A stretch of 64,000 nucleotides of DNA from Cladorrhinum sp. PSN259 (GCA_033725935.1 MU867072.1:575323-639322), one strand, 5' to 3'; positions 43,553-54,486 are shown, counted from the first letter of the stretch. Notes: a model not told the origin generated them from the letters alone. Numbers and translations: made by a program.

Positions 43553-46363
43553 ATGCCAGGCCGACAAGCCCACGGGCGCCCTTTACTCGCGGCCTCTGGG
43601 TCCAAAGGAGGTAGCAACAAATCAAAATCCGGCAACAAGAACTTCAAGAAGTCTCGTGCAAACGCTACCTCCAAGGCTCTCGATGCATTCGCCATTGCAG
43701 CGGAGCAAGTCGGCCCCGAACGTAACCGCGGCGTACGGATGCGTGATCTCGAGGAGCACCCTTCTGAGAGAGCGAGTGAGAAGAAGAGACGCCGCGGAGG
43801 CGACGAGGACGAGGATGATTTCGACGATGATGAAGACGAGGACGATGCCCCACAGCCACAGACGAAGCGTGCGAGAAAAAACGAAGATTTCGAAGGGTTT
43901 TCCGACCATGATGCCAGTGATAGCGAAGAATGGCACGTTGGTGTTGCAGAGGGCGATGAAGATTCTGAATTAGACTCAGACGAGGCGTTTGGCGAGAGTG
44001 ATGAGGAGAGGTTTGAGGGATTCGCTTTTGGAGGCGCTAAGGGGATAAAAAAGCCTAAGAAGAAGAGGACGGGTAGCGATGACGAGGGGGAGGAGGAGGA
44101 GGAGGATGAAGATGAGGATGATCTCGAGTCGTTCGGATCAGACGCTATTGACCTTGCGACTGCGTTGGATCAATACTCTGAGAGCGAGGATGAAGGTGAA
44201 AATGGCGAGGCGGAGTCTGGCTCAGAAGAGGAGGATGAGGAATCAACAGACGGCGACGATGAGAGCGAGGAGGACGACAAAGACCCGGATAAGCTCGATT
44301 CGTTACAAAAGATGATTGCCGGTTTTGGTGGTGATTCCGACGAAGAGATGGACGATGCACCAAGTGGGAAGACAAAACTCAGTCTAAGCGACCTCGGTTT
44401 GGCCGGTGTCAAGGATCCTCACATCAAGAAGTCTCTAAGGCTTATGAATAAGGAGGAGAAAATCACCAAGCCCGGTGCTGCAAAAAAGCTCGCAATTCCC
44501 CTTGCGAAGCGCGCGCAAGACCGCAATCTTCGAAGCGCCGCCTACGAACAAACCAACAAGACACTCGACAGGTGGATTGACACTGTCAAGCATAACCGCC
44601 GAGCCGATCATCTTGTTTTCCCTCTGGCTCAGAACGCTCACGATGCCGGCCTTGACAGCGGCGAGTTGATGCCCGTCACGCAAAAATCGGCAGGTACTGA
44701 GTTAGAGAACGCTATTCTGACTATCATGGAGGAGAGTGGTCTCGGTCCTAGTGCCACAAAGGCAGAGAAACAATCCGGAGAGGCCGGGGAGAAATTAACA
44801 CAGGCCGAAATTCAGGAGATCGCACGACAAAAACGAAAAGAGAGAGAACTGCACTCCCGGGAAGCAGCCAGGGCTAAGCGCATCAAGAAGATCAAGTCCA
44901 AGGCTTATCGCCGCATCCATCGGAAGGAGCTCGCCAAGGAGCAGCAGGCCGAGCATGAGGCCCTCTTGGAAGCTGGAGAGATTGACTCGGAAGAGGAGCG
45001 GGAGGCTTTCGACCGAAGACGAGCCGAGGAGCGCATGGGCACGCGCCACAGGGAGAGTAAATGGGCCAAGCTGGGCAAGAAGGCTGGCCGCGCGGTCTGG
45101 GACGATGACTTCCGTGCTGGCCTTACTGATATGGCCAGGAGGAAGGATGAGCTGAGGCGTCGTGTTGAAGGTCGCAAGGCCGGTTCCGATGACGATGATG
45201 ATTCCGACGAGTCATTAGAATCTGGAGACGAAGGGGTCGATAAGCGCCGGCTTCTGGAGGATCTTGAGGAAGCAGCCGCTTATGGCGGCGACGATGGTGA
45301 GCCAAAGAAGGGTCTCATGGCTATGAAGTTCATGCAAAGAGGTGAGGAGAGGCGAAAACAAGAGAACGATGAGCTCATCGCACAAATACGTCGCGAGCTG
45401 GGTTCTGACGACGAAGGTGAATCGGCTGATGAGACGGAAATTGGTCGCCGCACTTTTGGTGCCAAGGAAACCGCTTTGAGGCTGCCTGGGGATATTGCCA
45501 AGGAAAAGAAAGAGAAGAAGAGGCAGGCTCAAGAAGCTGCTGACCCTGTTGTGTTCAGAGAAACCATCCGTGCAGGGACTACGGCATCACGACCGCAGGC
45601 TGTTGCTGATGACTCTGAGCCAGTAGAGTCTGCCCCTGGCGCTGCTGGTGCTTGGTCTCGTGTTCCACAGGAAGGTCGCAAGAGTAAGAAGGCATCCAAG
45701 GCCAAGGCTGAGGAGCTGGACTTGTCTAATGTTGCCATGATCGCTGGCACCAAGTCGTCCAAGCCCAAGACCAAGACTCAGACTGCAGAGGCTGGTGGTG
45801 AGGACTCTTCGGATGATGAGGATACCGTCCACCTTCCCATGGCTATCCGCGACCAGGAGCTGATCAAGAGAGCATTTGCTGGCGAGGATGTCGTCGGCGA
45901 GTTCCAGCGGGAGAAGCAGGAGATGGAAGTTGATGACGATGATAAGGAGGTCGACAATACACTCCCCGGCTGGGGCGGTTGGGTTGGTGAGGGCGTCAGC
46001 AAGCGTGAGCAGAATAGGCACAAGGGCCGGTTTGTCACCAAGGTTGAGGGCATCAAGAAGAAGGACCGAAAGGACTATAAGCTCAAGGATGTGATCATTA
46101 ACGAGAAGCGAGTCAAGAAGGTATGTATCTCTTCGATGATGTTGATTCTCATCGAAATTTAAAGCTAATCAATTTGATAGAACGACGCATACCTTGCCAC
46201 CCAGATGCCTCATCCGTTTGAGTCCGCACAGCAGTATGAACGCTCGCTGCGCCTTCCAATTGGACCCGAATGGATAACCAAGGAGTCGTTCCAAGAGTCG
46301 ACCAAGCCTCGTGTCATCATCAAGCAGGGTATCATTGCTCCCATGTCCAAGCCCATGCGTTAG
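43553..46363 (+). CDS. UTP14: U3 snoRNP / small-subunit processome protein Utp14
   Basis: Exons 43553-46120 and 46181-46363 give 916 residues. Residues 1-60 are basic; long Asp/Glu-rich blocks alternate with Lys/Arg-rich stretches, as usual for Utp14. Conserved blocks include TLDRWIDTVKHNRRADHLVFPL, KRIKKIKSKAYRRIHRKE, RMGTRHRESKWAK, MKFMQRGEERR, and the C-terminal GWGGWVGEGVSKREQN then MPHPFESAQQYERSLRLPIGPEWITKE and PRVIIKQGIIAPM. It is part of the nucleolar complex that processes pre-18S rRNA and binds and stimulates the helicase Dhr1. The ATG at 43553 (ACATGCC context) is chosen; an upstream in-frame extension starts only at a non-ATG codon. Confidence 0.97.
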
Positions 46364-47013
46364 GGTCGAACGGCAAGGTAGGAGGAAGAACGGTAGCAGG
46401 TTTCAATGTCTATTCATGCTGCATAGATCATGTATCACAAGATGGGGTTGCTCTTTTATTTTTTTCTTTTGGGGCTTGGAGCATAAATATATGTCGGCTT
46501 TTCATCTTGTTGGTACATAATCGTCATGATATTAAGGTGTCTGGGACCAAAAAATAAGGGACCACGGAAAATGTACTCGGACAGAAGAACTATGCAAAAC
46601 ACACTTGAGATATCTTGACTGCCAATTCTGTACAACAATTTCCAATTGTCTTTCCGCCTCTATTTTTGACTAACTACCCAAAAGTGCCCGCCATGCGCCA
46701 AAAGAAAAGTAGCAATAGTAGCAGGGGTGAAAAAAGGTGTCAAACCCAACTCTTGCGGATTGTATTTACATCATACTTTAAGCTCTCTCCGGAGCTGATT
46801 TCCAGATTTTTGTTCTCACAAATCAACAAACATATACCCCTTATTGTATGTATGAAGCCCTCTTCATGTTGAACAAAAGAAATACCACCCAAACCATGCA
46901 TGCAAGACGCAATGTGTTTTCGAGTGCTACAGCAGATTTATGTAACCACACACTCCCTCCACCCCCCCCAAAAAAATGAGTTTTGTGTGTACCCAACATC
47001 TTATCTTCCCTTC
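46364..47013. other. Spacer between convergent UTP14 and RIB3
   Basis: Shared 3' flanks with T- and A-rich stretches. No gene was recognised. Confidence 0.55.
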
Positions 47014-47776
47014 CTAAGAACCATTAACCTCCAACTTCCCCTCCGTCTTCTCCAAATACTCAACCATGTCGGCAATAGTAGCAACCTTCAACCCCCACCT
47101 GCGCGCAAAAGCAATGCAGGCCTCCCCCCTCATCATGCCCGGCTCCTCCCTGACGGCAACACCGGGCACCTCAATCCCGTCCTCGACCAGCTCACAGATG
47201 ACACCGGCGGGATACTTTCCAGCCATCCTGCACAAATCAATCGCAGCCTCGGTGTGACCTCTCCGCTGACGCACGCCGCCGGTCCTAGCTCTCAACGGGA
47301 AGACGTGACCGGGCCGACGGAAGCTCGCAGGAGTAGAAGAAGGGTCAGCCAGCGCGCGGCAGGCTAAAGCGCGGTCGTGGGCGGATATGCCGGTCGTGAC
47401 GGAAGGGTCAGCAGAGTCAACTCCGACTGTGTAGGCGGTGGTGCGGAGATCCTCGTTGTTGGCTACCATCTGAGGCAGGTTGAGCGACTCGGTGCGCTCG
47501 GGGAGGATGGGCACGCAGATGAGTCCCGAGGAGTGGCGGACCATGAAGGCCATTTGTTGCGCGGTTACGGAATCGGCGGCTATGATTAGGTCTGCTTCAT
47601 TTTCGCGCGAGGGGTCGTCGAGGATTACTACGAATTCGCCATTTCCTACTTTCACGGTTAGATGGGAGAGAGGCGAAAGGAAGGGAAGGGAAGTGATGGG
47701 GAAACGGACGGAAGGCTGCGATCGTATCCGGAATGGAATTGAATTGAGAAGCGTCGATTGGATCAGAGGAAGGCAT
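47014..47776 (-). CDS. RIB3: 3,4-dihydroxy-2-butanone 4-phosphate synthase
   Basis: Exons 47776-47710 and 47645-47014 give 232 residues. It converts ribulose 5-phosphate to formate and the four-carbon precursor of riboflavin. The metal/substrate loop DDPSRENEADLI (Asp32, Asp33, Glu37, Glu39) and the second signature RRPGHVFPLRAR...GGVRQRRGHTEAAIDL are complete. The N-terminus reads MPSSDPIDASQFNSIPDTIAAFRNGEFVVILDD once the intron is removed. The intron (47646-47709) has an unusual GTCCGT donor, a TCTAACC branch site and a TAG acceptor; reading through it would replace the conserved AAFRNGEF stretch. The long open frame upstream of the ATG is in another frame and not conserved. Confidence 0.95.
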
Positions 47777-49694
47777 TTTGATAATATGTAATGTATGTCT
47801 CGCTGCAGGTCTTGCTTCAGCGGCGCAATCTTTTCGTCGTGGCTTCCGCAGGTTTTGTCTTTCTGCTGGCTCGGCTTAAAATGTAGAGGGGCAACGAGGG
47901 GTAAAAAGAGAAAAATTATAAGAGCGACTTCGGCAGTGCAAACGATAACGCAAGGTGCTGAGCTACGATTCTTTCGAAAATTGAGGACAAGAATCAACGA
48001 TATTTGTGCATTACTGAGACTGAGAGGCTGGCTGCTGTGTAATGTGAAGATTACTTCTGCCCGCGAGCTCCGAAAGTCGGTTTAACTGACCGAATTGGGG
48101 CCAATTGGATAGGGGACTCAAGTCAGCTGTCAATGACGGGAACCGGTGACCCAGCCAGTCGGGGTAATAACAATGGTGAAGGTGTGGGGTTCCCGGTTGC
48201 CGAGTGCTCGGTCCGCTCTGCGATTTGCGTGATGCTGAAGTAGATGACAGTATCAGACGAAACAAAACAATAATAAAATAAAATAAAATAAAAATCAATT
48301 AAAGATCAACAATGCTTTCCTGAGATATATCATCCCAAACATCATACGTATTACTCGCGACTAGTCATCCCACCGATTGATTATACCATCGCTGACAAAC
48401 AATTCCAAAAGTTGACAAAAAGACAGATCCGCAATCCTCTGTCGGCTCGGCTCAATCTTTCTCTTGCCTTGTGATCCCCCGCGCCGCGCGCAGAAGGGGA
48501 CAGAGGGTCCCTTGCAGACAGAGAGGTGGAGTGGGGTGCAGTAACTCTGGTTGCGGGGTTTAAGGACTAAGCCGCTAGAATTGTTCTGGAACTCCCACAC
48601 AGTCTTGGCAGATAGGTAACATCCAACCTGCAACGTCACCTTCCTATATTTAGCTCTTGTTAACACACTTGTACATGTGTAACTCTCTGTTATGCCTAAT
48701 AGTTAAAGCGAGCTTCATAACTATATACGGTAGTAGTTTCGAGCATCAAACCACGAAATTAAAACCGGCATTTTGGCAAAACTGGACCGGCCACAACGCC
48801 ATATTTTGACTAGAGGAACAGGAGGAACAAATCTCGTCTTGACAAGGCGCCATCACTCGGAGATGGGCTGCTGCTTTTTCGCAACAAGGCGACAGTTTCG
48901 AGCAGGTGAAACGGCCCTCCTCTAATCTCCTATCCATGGTTACTAACTGAGTCACATCACCCCCCAATCCATGGTTATCGTCTCACCTCAGCCGCCACCT
49001 GAACTTTATCCTTGCTTGGGTATATAACCCCGCACACAGTTCATCTTTCAACTCGTCGCTCTTCTGGATGCCCTACCACACCATGGTAAAGTTGGGCAGG
49101 AAATCACTATTACACGTGATGAGAACACAAAATCTAGTATCTCATAATGTCGCCTACGGCGCCATTAGTACTAGGATTTGGACCTCTTTACCTTCGCGAT
49201 TCAGGCCTGCAAGAGGGGATATTTTGTTATGCGCATTCAGGCTTTGCAGAGACGAGGATCTTCTGAGAGAGGATGAGAGGAGATATGTGATGGACTGTTA
49301 AAGATAGTTTTCTCGTGCCTTATATATACCATGGGTAAGCAACAGAAATCGCAGTCCAGACCTATCAAATTGCCAAATGAAGGGCAATAAATCAATAGCA
49401 GTACGGAGTATGTATGGATTATTAGAGTGGGAGTGTCAATAAGTCTTTATGCCAATGTCCCTGTTTCGGACAACTGTATCACTCACTATCAAGCGCATTT
49501 TTTTTAATAAAAAAATAGCGACTAGTGTACTAACCCGATCGGGAACTTTGGGTCAAAAGCTAGAAACTCCAGTTTCCACGGCATCCCACCAAACCACCAA
49601 GGTGCTCAAAGCTCCCGTCCCCTCCCCCGCTTTGCCGTTCGGTGTTGCGCCCACCCCGGTCGCATCGCAATCGCACGCAAACCACACATTCAAC
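47777..49694. other. 1.9 kb divergent upstream region of RIB3 (-) and COQ3 (+)
   Basis: It contains an AAATA-type pentamer run (about 48268-48293) and short frames without recognisable content (for example 49068-49301). The last 246 bases before the COQ3 ATG are open in its frame, which leaves the start somewhat uncertain. Confidence 0.5.
48268..48293. repeat. (AAAAT)n microsatellite
   Basis: About five AATAA/AAAAT units in intergenic DNA, followed by ATCAATTAAAG. No gene context is apparent. Confidence 0.8.
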
Positions 49695-50570
49695 ATGCGC
49701 TCCTCAATACGGCCAGCCCGGGCGGCGGCTGCGGTGCTCCTCCGGTCGAGGGCGACGACACCCTCAACGACAGCCTCCATCACACATTGCTGCTCCCAAC
49801 AAATACAATCCCGCAACCACACCACCACCACTTCTTCCTCCTCCTCCTCATCTGTAAACCCAGCCGAAATCTCACACTTCTCGGCGCTAGCTTCCTCCTG
49901 GTGGGACCCCCACGGCCCCTCCCGTCCCCTCCATCTCATGAACCCCCTCCGACACGACTTCATCCGCCGCTGCTACTCCCCCGCAAACCCAATCCCTCCG
50001 TCCACGTTCCTCGACGTAGGTTGCGGCGGCGGCATCTTCGCCGAGTCGGCCGCCCGCCTTCCCACCACAACAAAGACAACAGCCGTCGACCCTTCCGCCG
50101 CCATCCTGTCCATAGCGCGCCAGCACGCCAAGCGGGATCCCTCGCTGCTTCACAAGCTCGAATACGTCAACGCGAGCATCGAGACGCTGCGGCATCCCAA
50201 AGTGGACGTCGTGTCGTGCTTCGAGGTCGTAGAGCACGTCGACTACCCGAGCGAGTTCCTGGATAAGCTCGGGGAGTTTGTCAAGCCGGGCGGGTGGCTC
50301 GTGATGAGCACCATTGCTAGGACGTGGACGAGCTGGGTCACTACCAACCTCGTTGCGGAGGATATTTTGGGTATTGTGCCCAAGGGCACGCACGATTGGA
50401 GCAAGTACATTAATGAGTATGAGCTGAGGGGGTACTTCGAGAAGAGGCTGGAGAAGTGGGGGGAGATTAAAGTCATGGGGGTCGTGTTTGTGCCTGGGTG
50501 TGGGTGGAAGGAGGTTAGGGGCAGCGAGAAGGTTGGGAATTACTTTTTGGGTGTGCAGAGGATTGCTTGA
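49695..50570 (+). CDS. COQ3: Ubiquinone biosynthesis O-methyltransferase, mitochondrial
   Basis: A single exon of 291 residues from the chosen ATG. The first 50 residues are Arg/Ser/Thr/Ala rich (MRSSIRPARAAAAVLLRSR), a mitochondrial presequence. The SAM-dependent methyltransferase motif I is FLDVGCGGGIFAES, and the post-motif region SCFEVVEHVDYPSEFLDKL then VKPGGWLVMSTIARTW is typical of UbiG/Coq3. GIVPKGTHDWSKYINEYELRGYF is the family substrate-side block. It performs both O-methylations in coenzyme Q synthesis in the inner membrane complex. An in-frame ATG at 49449 would add 82 residues (MPMSLFRTTVSLTIKRIFFNKK...), also somewhat presequence-like, so the start is not certain. Confidence 0.95.
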   Translation: MRSSIRPARAAAAVLLRSRATTPSTTASITHCCSQQIQSRNHTTTTSSSSSSSVNPAEISHFSALASSWWDPHGPSRPLHLMNPLRHDFIRRCYSPANPIPPSTFLDVGCGGGIFAESAARLPTTTKTTAVDPSAAILSIARQHAKRDPSLLHKLEYVNASIETLRHPKVDVVSCFEVVEHVDYPSEFLDKLGEFVKPGGWLVMSTIARTWTSWVTTNLVAEDILGIVPKGTHDWSKYINEYELRGYFEKRLEKWGEIKVMGVVFVPGCGWKEVRGSEKVGNYFLGVQRIA

Positions 50571-50712
50571 GGTCATTACTTTGGCTCGGCCGGTATGTGT
50601 ATATTGTATGTACAAGTAAGGTTTGTATTATAGCGGGAGATACCCGAGGACCAAAGAAATGCGTGAATGGTTAAAAGGTTTGTATGTACAACGCAAAGTA
50701 TGAGTCGGTATA

Positions 50713-52484
50713 CTATCCGAGTCTCACCGTCCTCCATAATCGAAGACATTCTTGGAGATCCAGAGATAGGGTGCCTTCCTGAGCTTTTGTGGTATCTTTG
50801 ATCATGGCAACCAGGAGGGAGGCATAGGCAAAGGAAACCTTGTCCTCCTGGAGGGACGTCAGATCGGACTTCCTCATGCCACCATTCTCTGCCCAGGCTT
50901 TCCAGAGGTCCAGCATCTCACAGATGGTGGTTGTGAACTGGCCATCAAGTACCATGCGATGAAGCAGGGTGCCAACAACCTCCTTTACGCCCATGTCCTC
51001 ATCGATTTCGTTCTTCGCCTTGAGCCATGCGAGGCAGGACTCCCCCACGCGCTTCGCATCCCATCTTGGACTTTGCAAAGCTTCAAGCGTGCGTGCCTCT
51101 TTTCTTTGCTGGTCCGACCGCATTTTATCGCGCACTATTATCCAGATTAGCCAACCACACCGACCCTGGAAACCAACAAAATCGAAAAATTCAACTCACT
51201 ATCTTGCATCCTCTGATCATTCTCCTTCATCGTCCTCTGCCTCGCAGCCTCGGCCCTCTGAGCAGGAGGCAACCTAGCCTCAGCCATCATGGCCTCCCTC
51301 TGCTCCTTGTGTCTCCGAGCAAACACATCGAGCTGGGCTGCCGAGTCATTCGTCTTAGTTGCCCATTCCGGCGTTTCAGACTCCTCGACCATACTCAACA
51401 AGACCAAAACACCGCAGGGAACCGTCTGTTTTCGCGAAAACGAGAGTATATCATCCGGAACCTTGTAGTTCCACAGTATAGTCTGGCTCGTCGTCCCGTA
51501 AGCCGTCGCCGCGCTCGCAAACCAGACACCATTTGACTTGTTTGCCTTTACTCGGATATGATCAATGTAGAGACTGTCAAGGTTGACCGTGCTCTGCAGC
51601 TCGGCCTCCTGGCACAAAGCAGTCACGATGCCCTCGGTTGAGATCTGGCAAGTGACGGGCAAGCTCGAGTTCTTCTCGCCCTGTCGTCTCGTGGAGTCCA
51701 AGGATGGTTTCTGGATGCTGGAGAAATCATCTCCCTCTCTTCCTTCTCCTCCTTCCCAAGAGCTTGCCTTCCCTTTGCTCGCCATAACATCTTCCTCGGC
51801 CGAAATTATCCTCAAACTCGGCGGCGGCAGCCTCACCCAGTAAGGCGGCAACTGTGAGTAATCCCTCGTCGTCCAAGACCCCGACCAGTTGGCAGCCAGA
51901 CTCAAATGTCCATCCGACCCATCCAGCGGCGCAATCGTCAGCGCCTTTTCCTTACCATCCGGACTGGTCATCAAGGCGCACCCGACAGGCGTCCACAGTC
52001 CCGTGGACCTCAACAGCCTCCATCCGTGAGGATCAGGAACGGCGCCCAAATCAAGCAGATAGCACACCAACTCATCAAAGGCAATCTCGACCTGCGGTTG
52101 TCTCAACTGATCTGCGTACTCGAGGCGCTGAGTCTTGAGCCCGATCACGTTCGTCCGCCAGTTGAAGGTCGTCCAGCTGCCGCCGGGGATGCTGCTTGGA
52201 TGTCGGGAGAGGGTCCAGTACTCTGCTCGATCGGTGAAGCGGTCCATCGGGCGGACCGCGTACCGGGGCAGCTCGACTTCTATGACGCGGTTGACTATGT
52301 CGCTGCGGGTGAGGGCTGTGAGTTTGCTGTGTCTTAGCATGCGCTTGATGCGCGAGAGCGCGGCGAGAGTTTGCGCTGTGTTGTAGAGGATGGGAAGAAC
52401 ACCTAGGACGGCGAGGGGCACGCCGATGTAGGTGATTATGTCTGTTGGGGAGTGACCGCTGCTGCTGGACTGAGACTTGTCCAT
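50713..52484 (-). CDS. Unrecognised membrane-anchored fungal protein
   Basis: Exons 52484-51200 and 51134-50713 give 568 residues. I do not recognise a domain. A Ser/Gln-rich start precedes one hydrophobic helix (about residues 14-38, IITYIGVPLAVLGVLPILYNTA), then a basic segment (LSRIKRMLRHSKLTALTRSD). The middle region is rich in Trp (GGSWTTFNWRTN, NWSGSWTTRDYSQLPPYW) and ends with an amphipathic, charged stretch (FARRHKEQREAMMAEARLPPAQRAEAARQRTMKEN). Exon 2 adds WDAKRVGESCLAWLKAKNEIDEDMGVKEVV and a helical C-terminus. The intron is supported by phase and a MQDMRDKMRSDQQRK continuation. Coq3 lies 142 bp away and ends toward it. A single-pass membrane protein is the safest description. Confidence 0.75.
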
Positions 52485-52623
52485 TTTGTTGTGTGTATAA
52501 GTGAAAGAACTGTTTCTAAAGGAGTGTAGGGGTGGCACTTTCAACTCAACGCGCCGTGAGACTTGAGTAATATAAAATGAGAGAACTTCACGGCATACCG
52601 AGACAAAAATCTTGAAGACGTTT

Positions 52624-52652
52624 CGAAGAAGAAGAAGAAGAAGAAGAAGAAA
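52624..52652. repeat. (GAA)n microsatellite
   Basis: About eight GAA units followed by an A-run, 140 bp upstream of the unrecognised membrane protein start; on its coding strand this is a TTC tract in the promoter or leader. Confidence 0.85.
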
Positions 52653-52670
52653 AAAAATGGGAGGGAGCAC

Positions 52671-53040
52671 ACACCTTGATTTGTTTGGTTCTAAAGACTC
52701 AGCCGCACCGGCATGGCATGCATGGGTTCAGGGGGCCCTGCATGGATTAGCGTTTGCTAATAATCTGGGATAGCATCGTGAAACGCTCAAGGTAGTTTGT
52801 GGGGTTGGAAGCCATGCTGCCTACAACGGTTTATAAATGAGAAAGATGGTGTTGAATCCATACTAGTGGGTGCCTAGAGGTTTGTAGACTTCGCCCTCAC
52901 CTGTAGATCCAGGGGAGCTTCGGACGCTGGGGCTTCATTTTGGGCGCCACCATCATTGAGTCCAAAGAGGAAGGTTCACTTCCATGGTTGAAGCTGACGA
53001 GACAATTGCAATAATGGCCAGTGCCATAACAGTCTGGAAG
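52671..53040. other. Spacer, possible 3' end of the snoRNA host transcript
   Basis: No coding frame of note. The host transcript on the minus strand may end in this stretch or before it; I cannot place its 3' end. Confidence 0.35.
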
Positions 53041-53136
53041 TTGCGAAGAACATTGCAGACTCGACAGTGCCTGATATTAATGACGAATTCAAGAGTTTGC
53101 GAGTGTCTTCCTTTCAAAACACGAAGAGATTAACTG

Positions 53137-53230
53137 GTCGGTCACCTTAAACTTCCATTGCCAAGATCCAAATCACCACACAAAAACTGACAATATCCAA
53201 CAGTTCTACCCTTACTTTCATCACACCGAC
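53137..53230 (-). ncRNA. Box C/D snoRNA candidate with GTGA as D box, target unknown
   Basis: C box GTGATGA (53224-53218) and a 5-bp terminal stem GTCGG/CCGAC (53230-53226 with 53141-53137) enclose about 90 nt. The D box position holds GTGA (53145-53142) instead of CTGA. The distance from the upstream splice donor (about 53303) to the C box is near 80 nt, as in the sibling introns. No convincing rRNA complement was found for its guide positions; a 10-bp match with one wobble to 25S AGUUUUACCC is weak. It sits where snR72 would be expected in the yeast order, but has no snR72 guide. Confidence 0.45.
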
Positions 53231-53860
53231 GAAATGAGTAATTCGTGTGATTCGGCTGGGCACAGTACCCCTTTCCTATACACCATTGGCTCAATGAATA
53301 CTTACTACCTCGTTTTTCTCCGATTAATGTTCTTCATACTATGGCGCAAACCCCGCCGAACAGTGGCCAAAAAAAGGTAACAACTGGGAGCATGCGTTCC
53401 GCAACTGTGGTCAAAGTAAAGATACGATGGATCAAATCCCTGGTTAAGATCTACATATGTGCTACCAGAGTTGTACGTTTTGATGACCAGGAGCGTCTTT
53501 TTAAGTAAGGCAAAGAGAGACATCCGAACAGGACAATTCAGTCTGTGTGTACGACAAGGACGAACAGGTCATGAAAACGGGATGGAATGTTTCTTATATA
53601 TCTTGTCTAGGCATTCCCATTTAAGGTATACTTTGATGAGAGTATTGGGCCCGCAGCAGCACACTGTGTCAATGCCATCACTACATCGGTTACAAGACAC
53701 AGGAACTACGATATCCAAGAGGACGCACGAGAAGCAAGAACTTACCAGTAGGAAGCCAAGTTAGCGAGCCATGGACGGATGTGGAAGTTAGCCTATGGAA
53801 CTTTCATATGTTAGCCAATGAACTATCAAAAGGTGAAGAAAACAACTTGTGTGGTTGATA

Positions 53861-53956
53861 ACTTTATCAGTAATCTATGCCGTGTCACCGGCCATTTCAT
53901 CAAGGCATATTTGCTATGTAGACCGTCGTGATAATTTTTAAATCATCATATAAAGT
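53861..53956 (-). ncRNA. snR73: Box C/D snoRNA, snR73-like (25S Cm2959, yeast numbering)
   Basis: C box ATGATGA (53949-53943), D box CTGA (53870-53867), and a perfect 6-bp terminal stem ACTTTA/TAAAGT directly outside the boxes. A C'-like TGATGA lies at about 53902-53897. The 13-nt guide at 53931-53919 is complementary to 25S rRNA TAGACCGTCGTGA. Counting five nucleotides from the D' position (CATA, 53918-53915) lands on the C that corresponds to yeast C2959, the site of snR73. It resides in host intron 6. Confidence 0.88.
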
Positions 53957-54136
53957 GGAGGGACGTGATGCTGGAAAGGACAAGAGATGTAATGCTTACC
54001 AATTGCTGTCAGTGATGCGCAGTTTGTGTGCCAGTCAAGAATTGATACGTGTGTTGTTTTTCAGTCATGGACAGAGCCTGTATCCTGTTAGCCGCGAGTC
54101 CATGCTGCGGAGAACAAAGTGTGAAGTGACAAAGAT

Positions 54137-54220
54137 AACAATCAGACATGGACGGTTGTGTCGTCAAAGCGTGAGCTCGGACATATGCTTGTCAATTTTT
54201 AAGTCGAGTCATCATGTTGC
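54137..54220 (-). ncRNA. snR74: Box C/D snoRNA, snR74/U27-like (18S Am28)
   Basis: C box ATGATGA (54215-54209) and D box CTGA (54145-54142). The terminal stem is short and weak (CAA/TTG plus a G-U pair). The 12-nt guide at 54193-54182 is complementary to the 5' end of 18S rRNA, CATATGCTTGTC. With D' as CCGA (54180-54177), the fifth nucleotide pairs with A28, the site of yeast snR74 and human U27. It resides in host intron 5. Confidence 0.86.
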
Positions 54221-54395
54221 GAAGGGGACGGGAGGGGAGTTGAAGGCATAAAGGAGTAAAGATGGCCGGCCACATACCACATGGATTGACTGTTGAATGA
54301 CAGAAAATGGATGAATCGCTAAACTGCGAGAACCTGAACAAGTTTGGTTAGCCGAGGCTCCATGTCCAGAATGAAAATTCAATGATATTGAACAG

Positions 54396-54486
54396 GTTTA
54401 TCAGTTTTGCATGAATGGTAGTTAAAAAAGGTTGTCCGCATCGGGAATCCCGGATAGGACTCGTCATCTAAAATCATCATATAAAC
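54396..54486 (-). ncRNA. snR75: Box C/D snoRNA, snR75-like (25S Gm2288), with a second guide
   Basis: C box ATGATGA (54480-54474), D box CTGA (54404-54401), and a 5-bp terminal stem GTTTA/TAAAC. The D' guide at 54471-54460 is complementary over 12 nt to 25S CTCGTCATCTAA and places the fifth nucleotide on G2288 (yeast numbering), the snR75 site. A second complement next to the D box (54418-54409) matches 25S GCATGAATGG about 20 nt further along. It resides in host intron 4. Confidence 0.88.

Noticed and set aside
47777..47997. N-terminal extension of the RIB3 reading frame
   Set aside because: It is in the frame of exon 2 but crosses the intron and upstream DNA; the conserved N-terminus comes from the separate exon 47776-47710.
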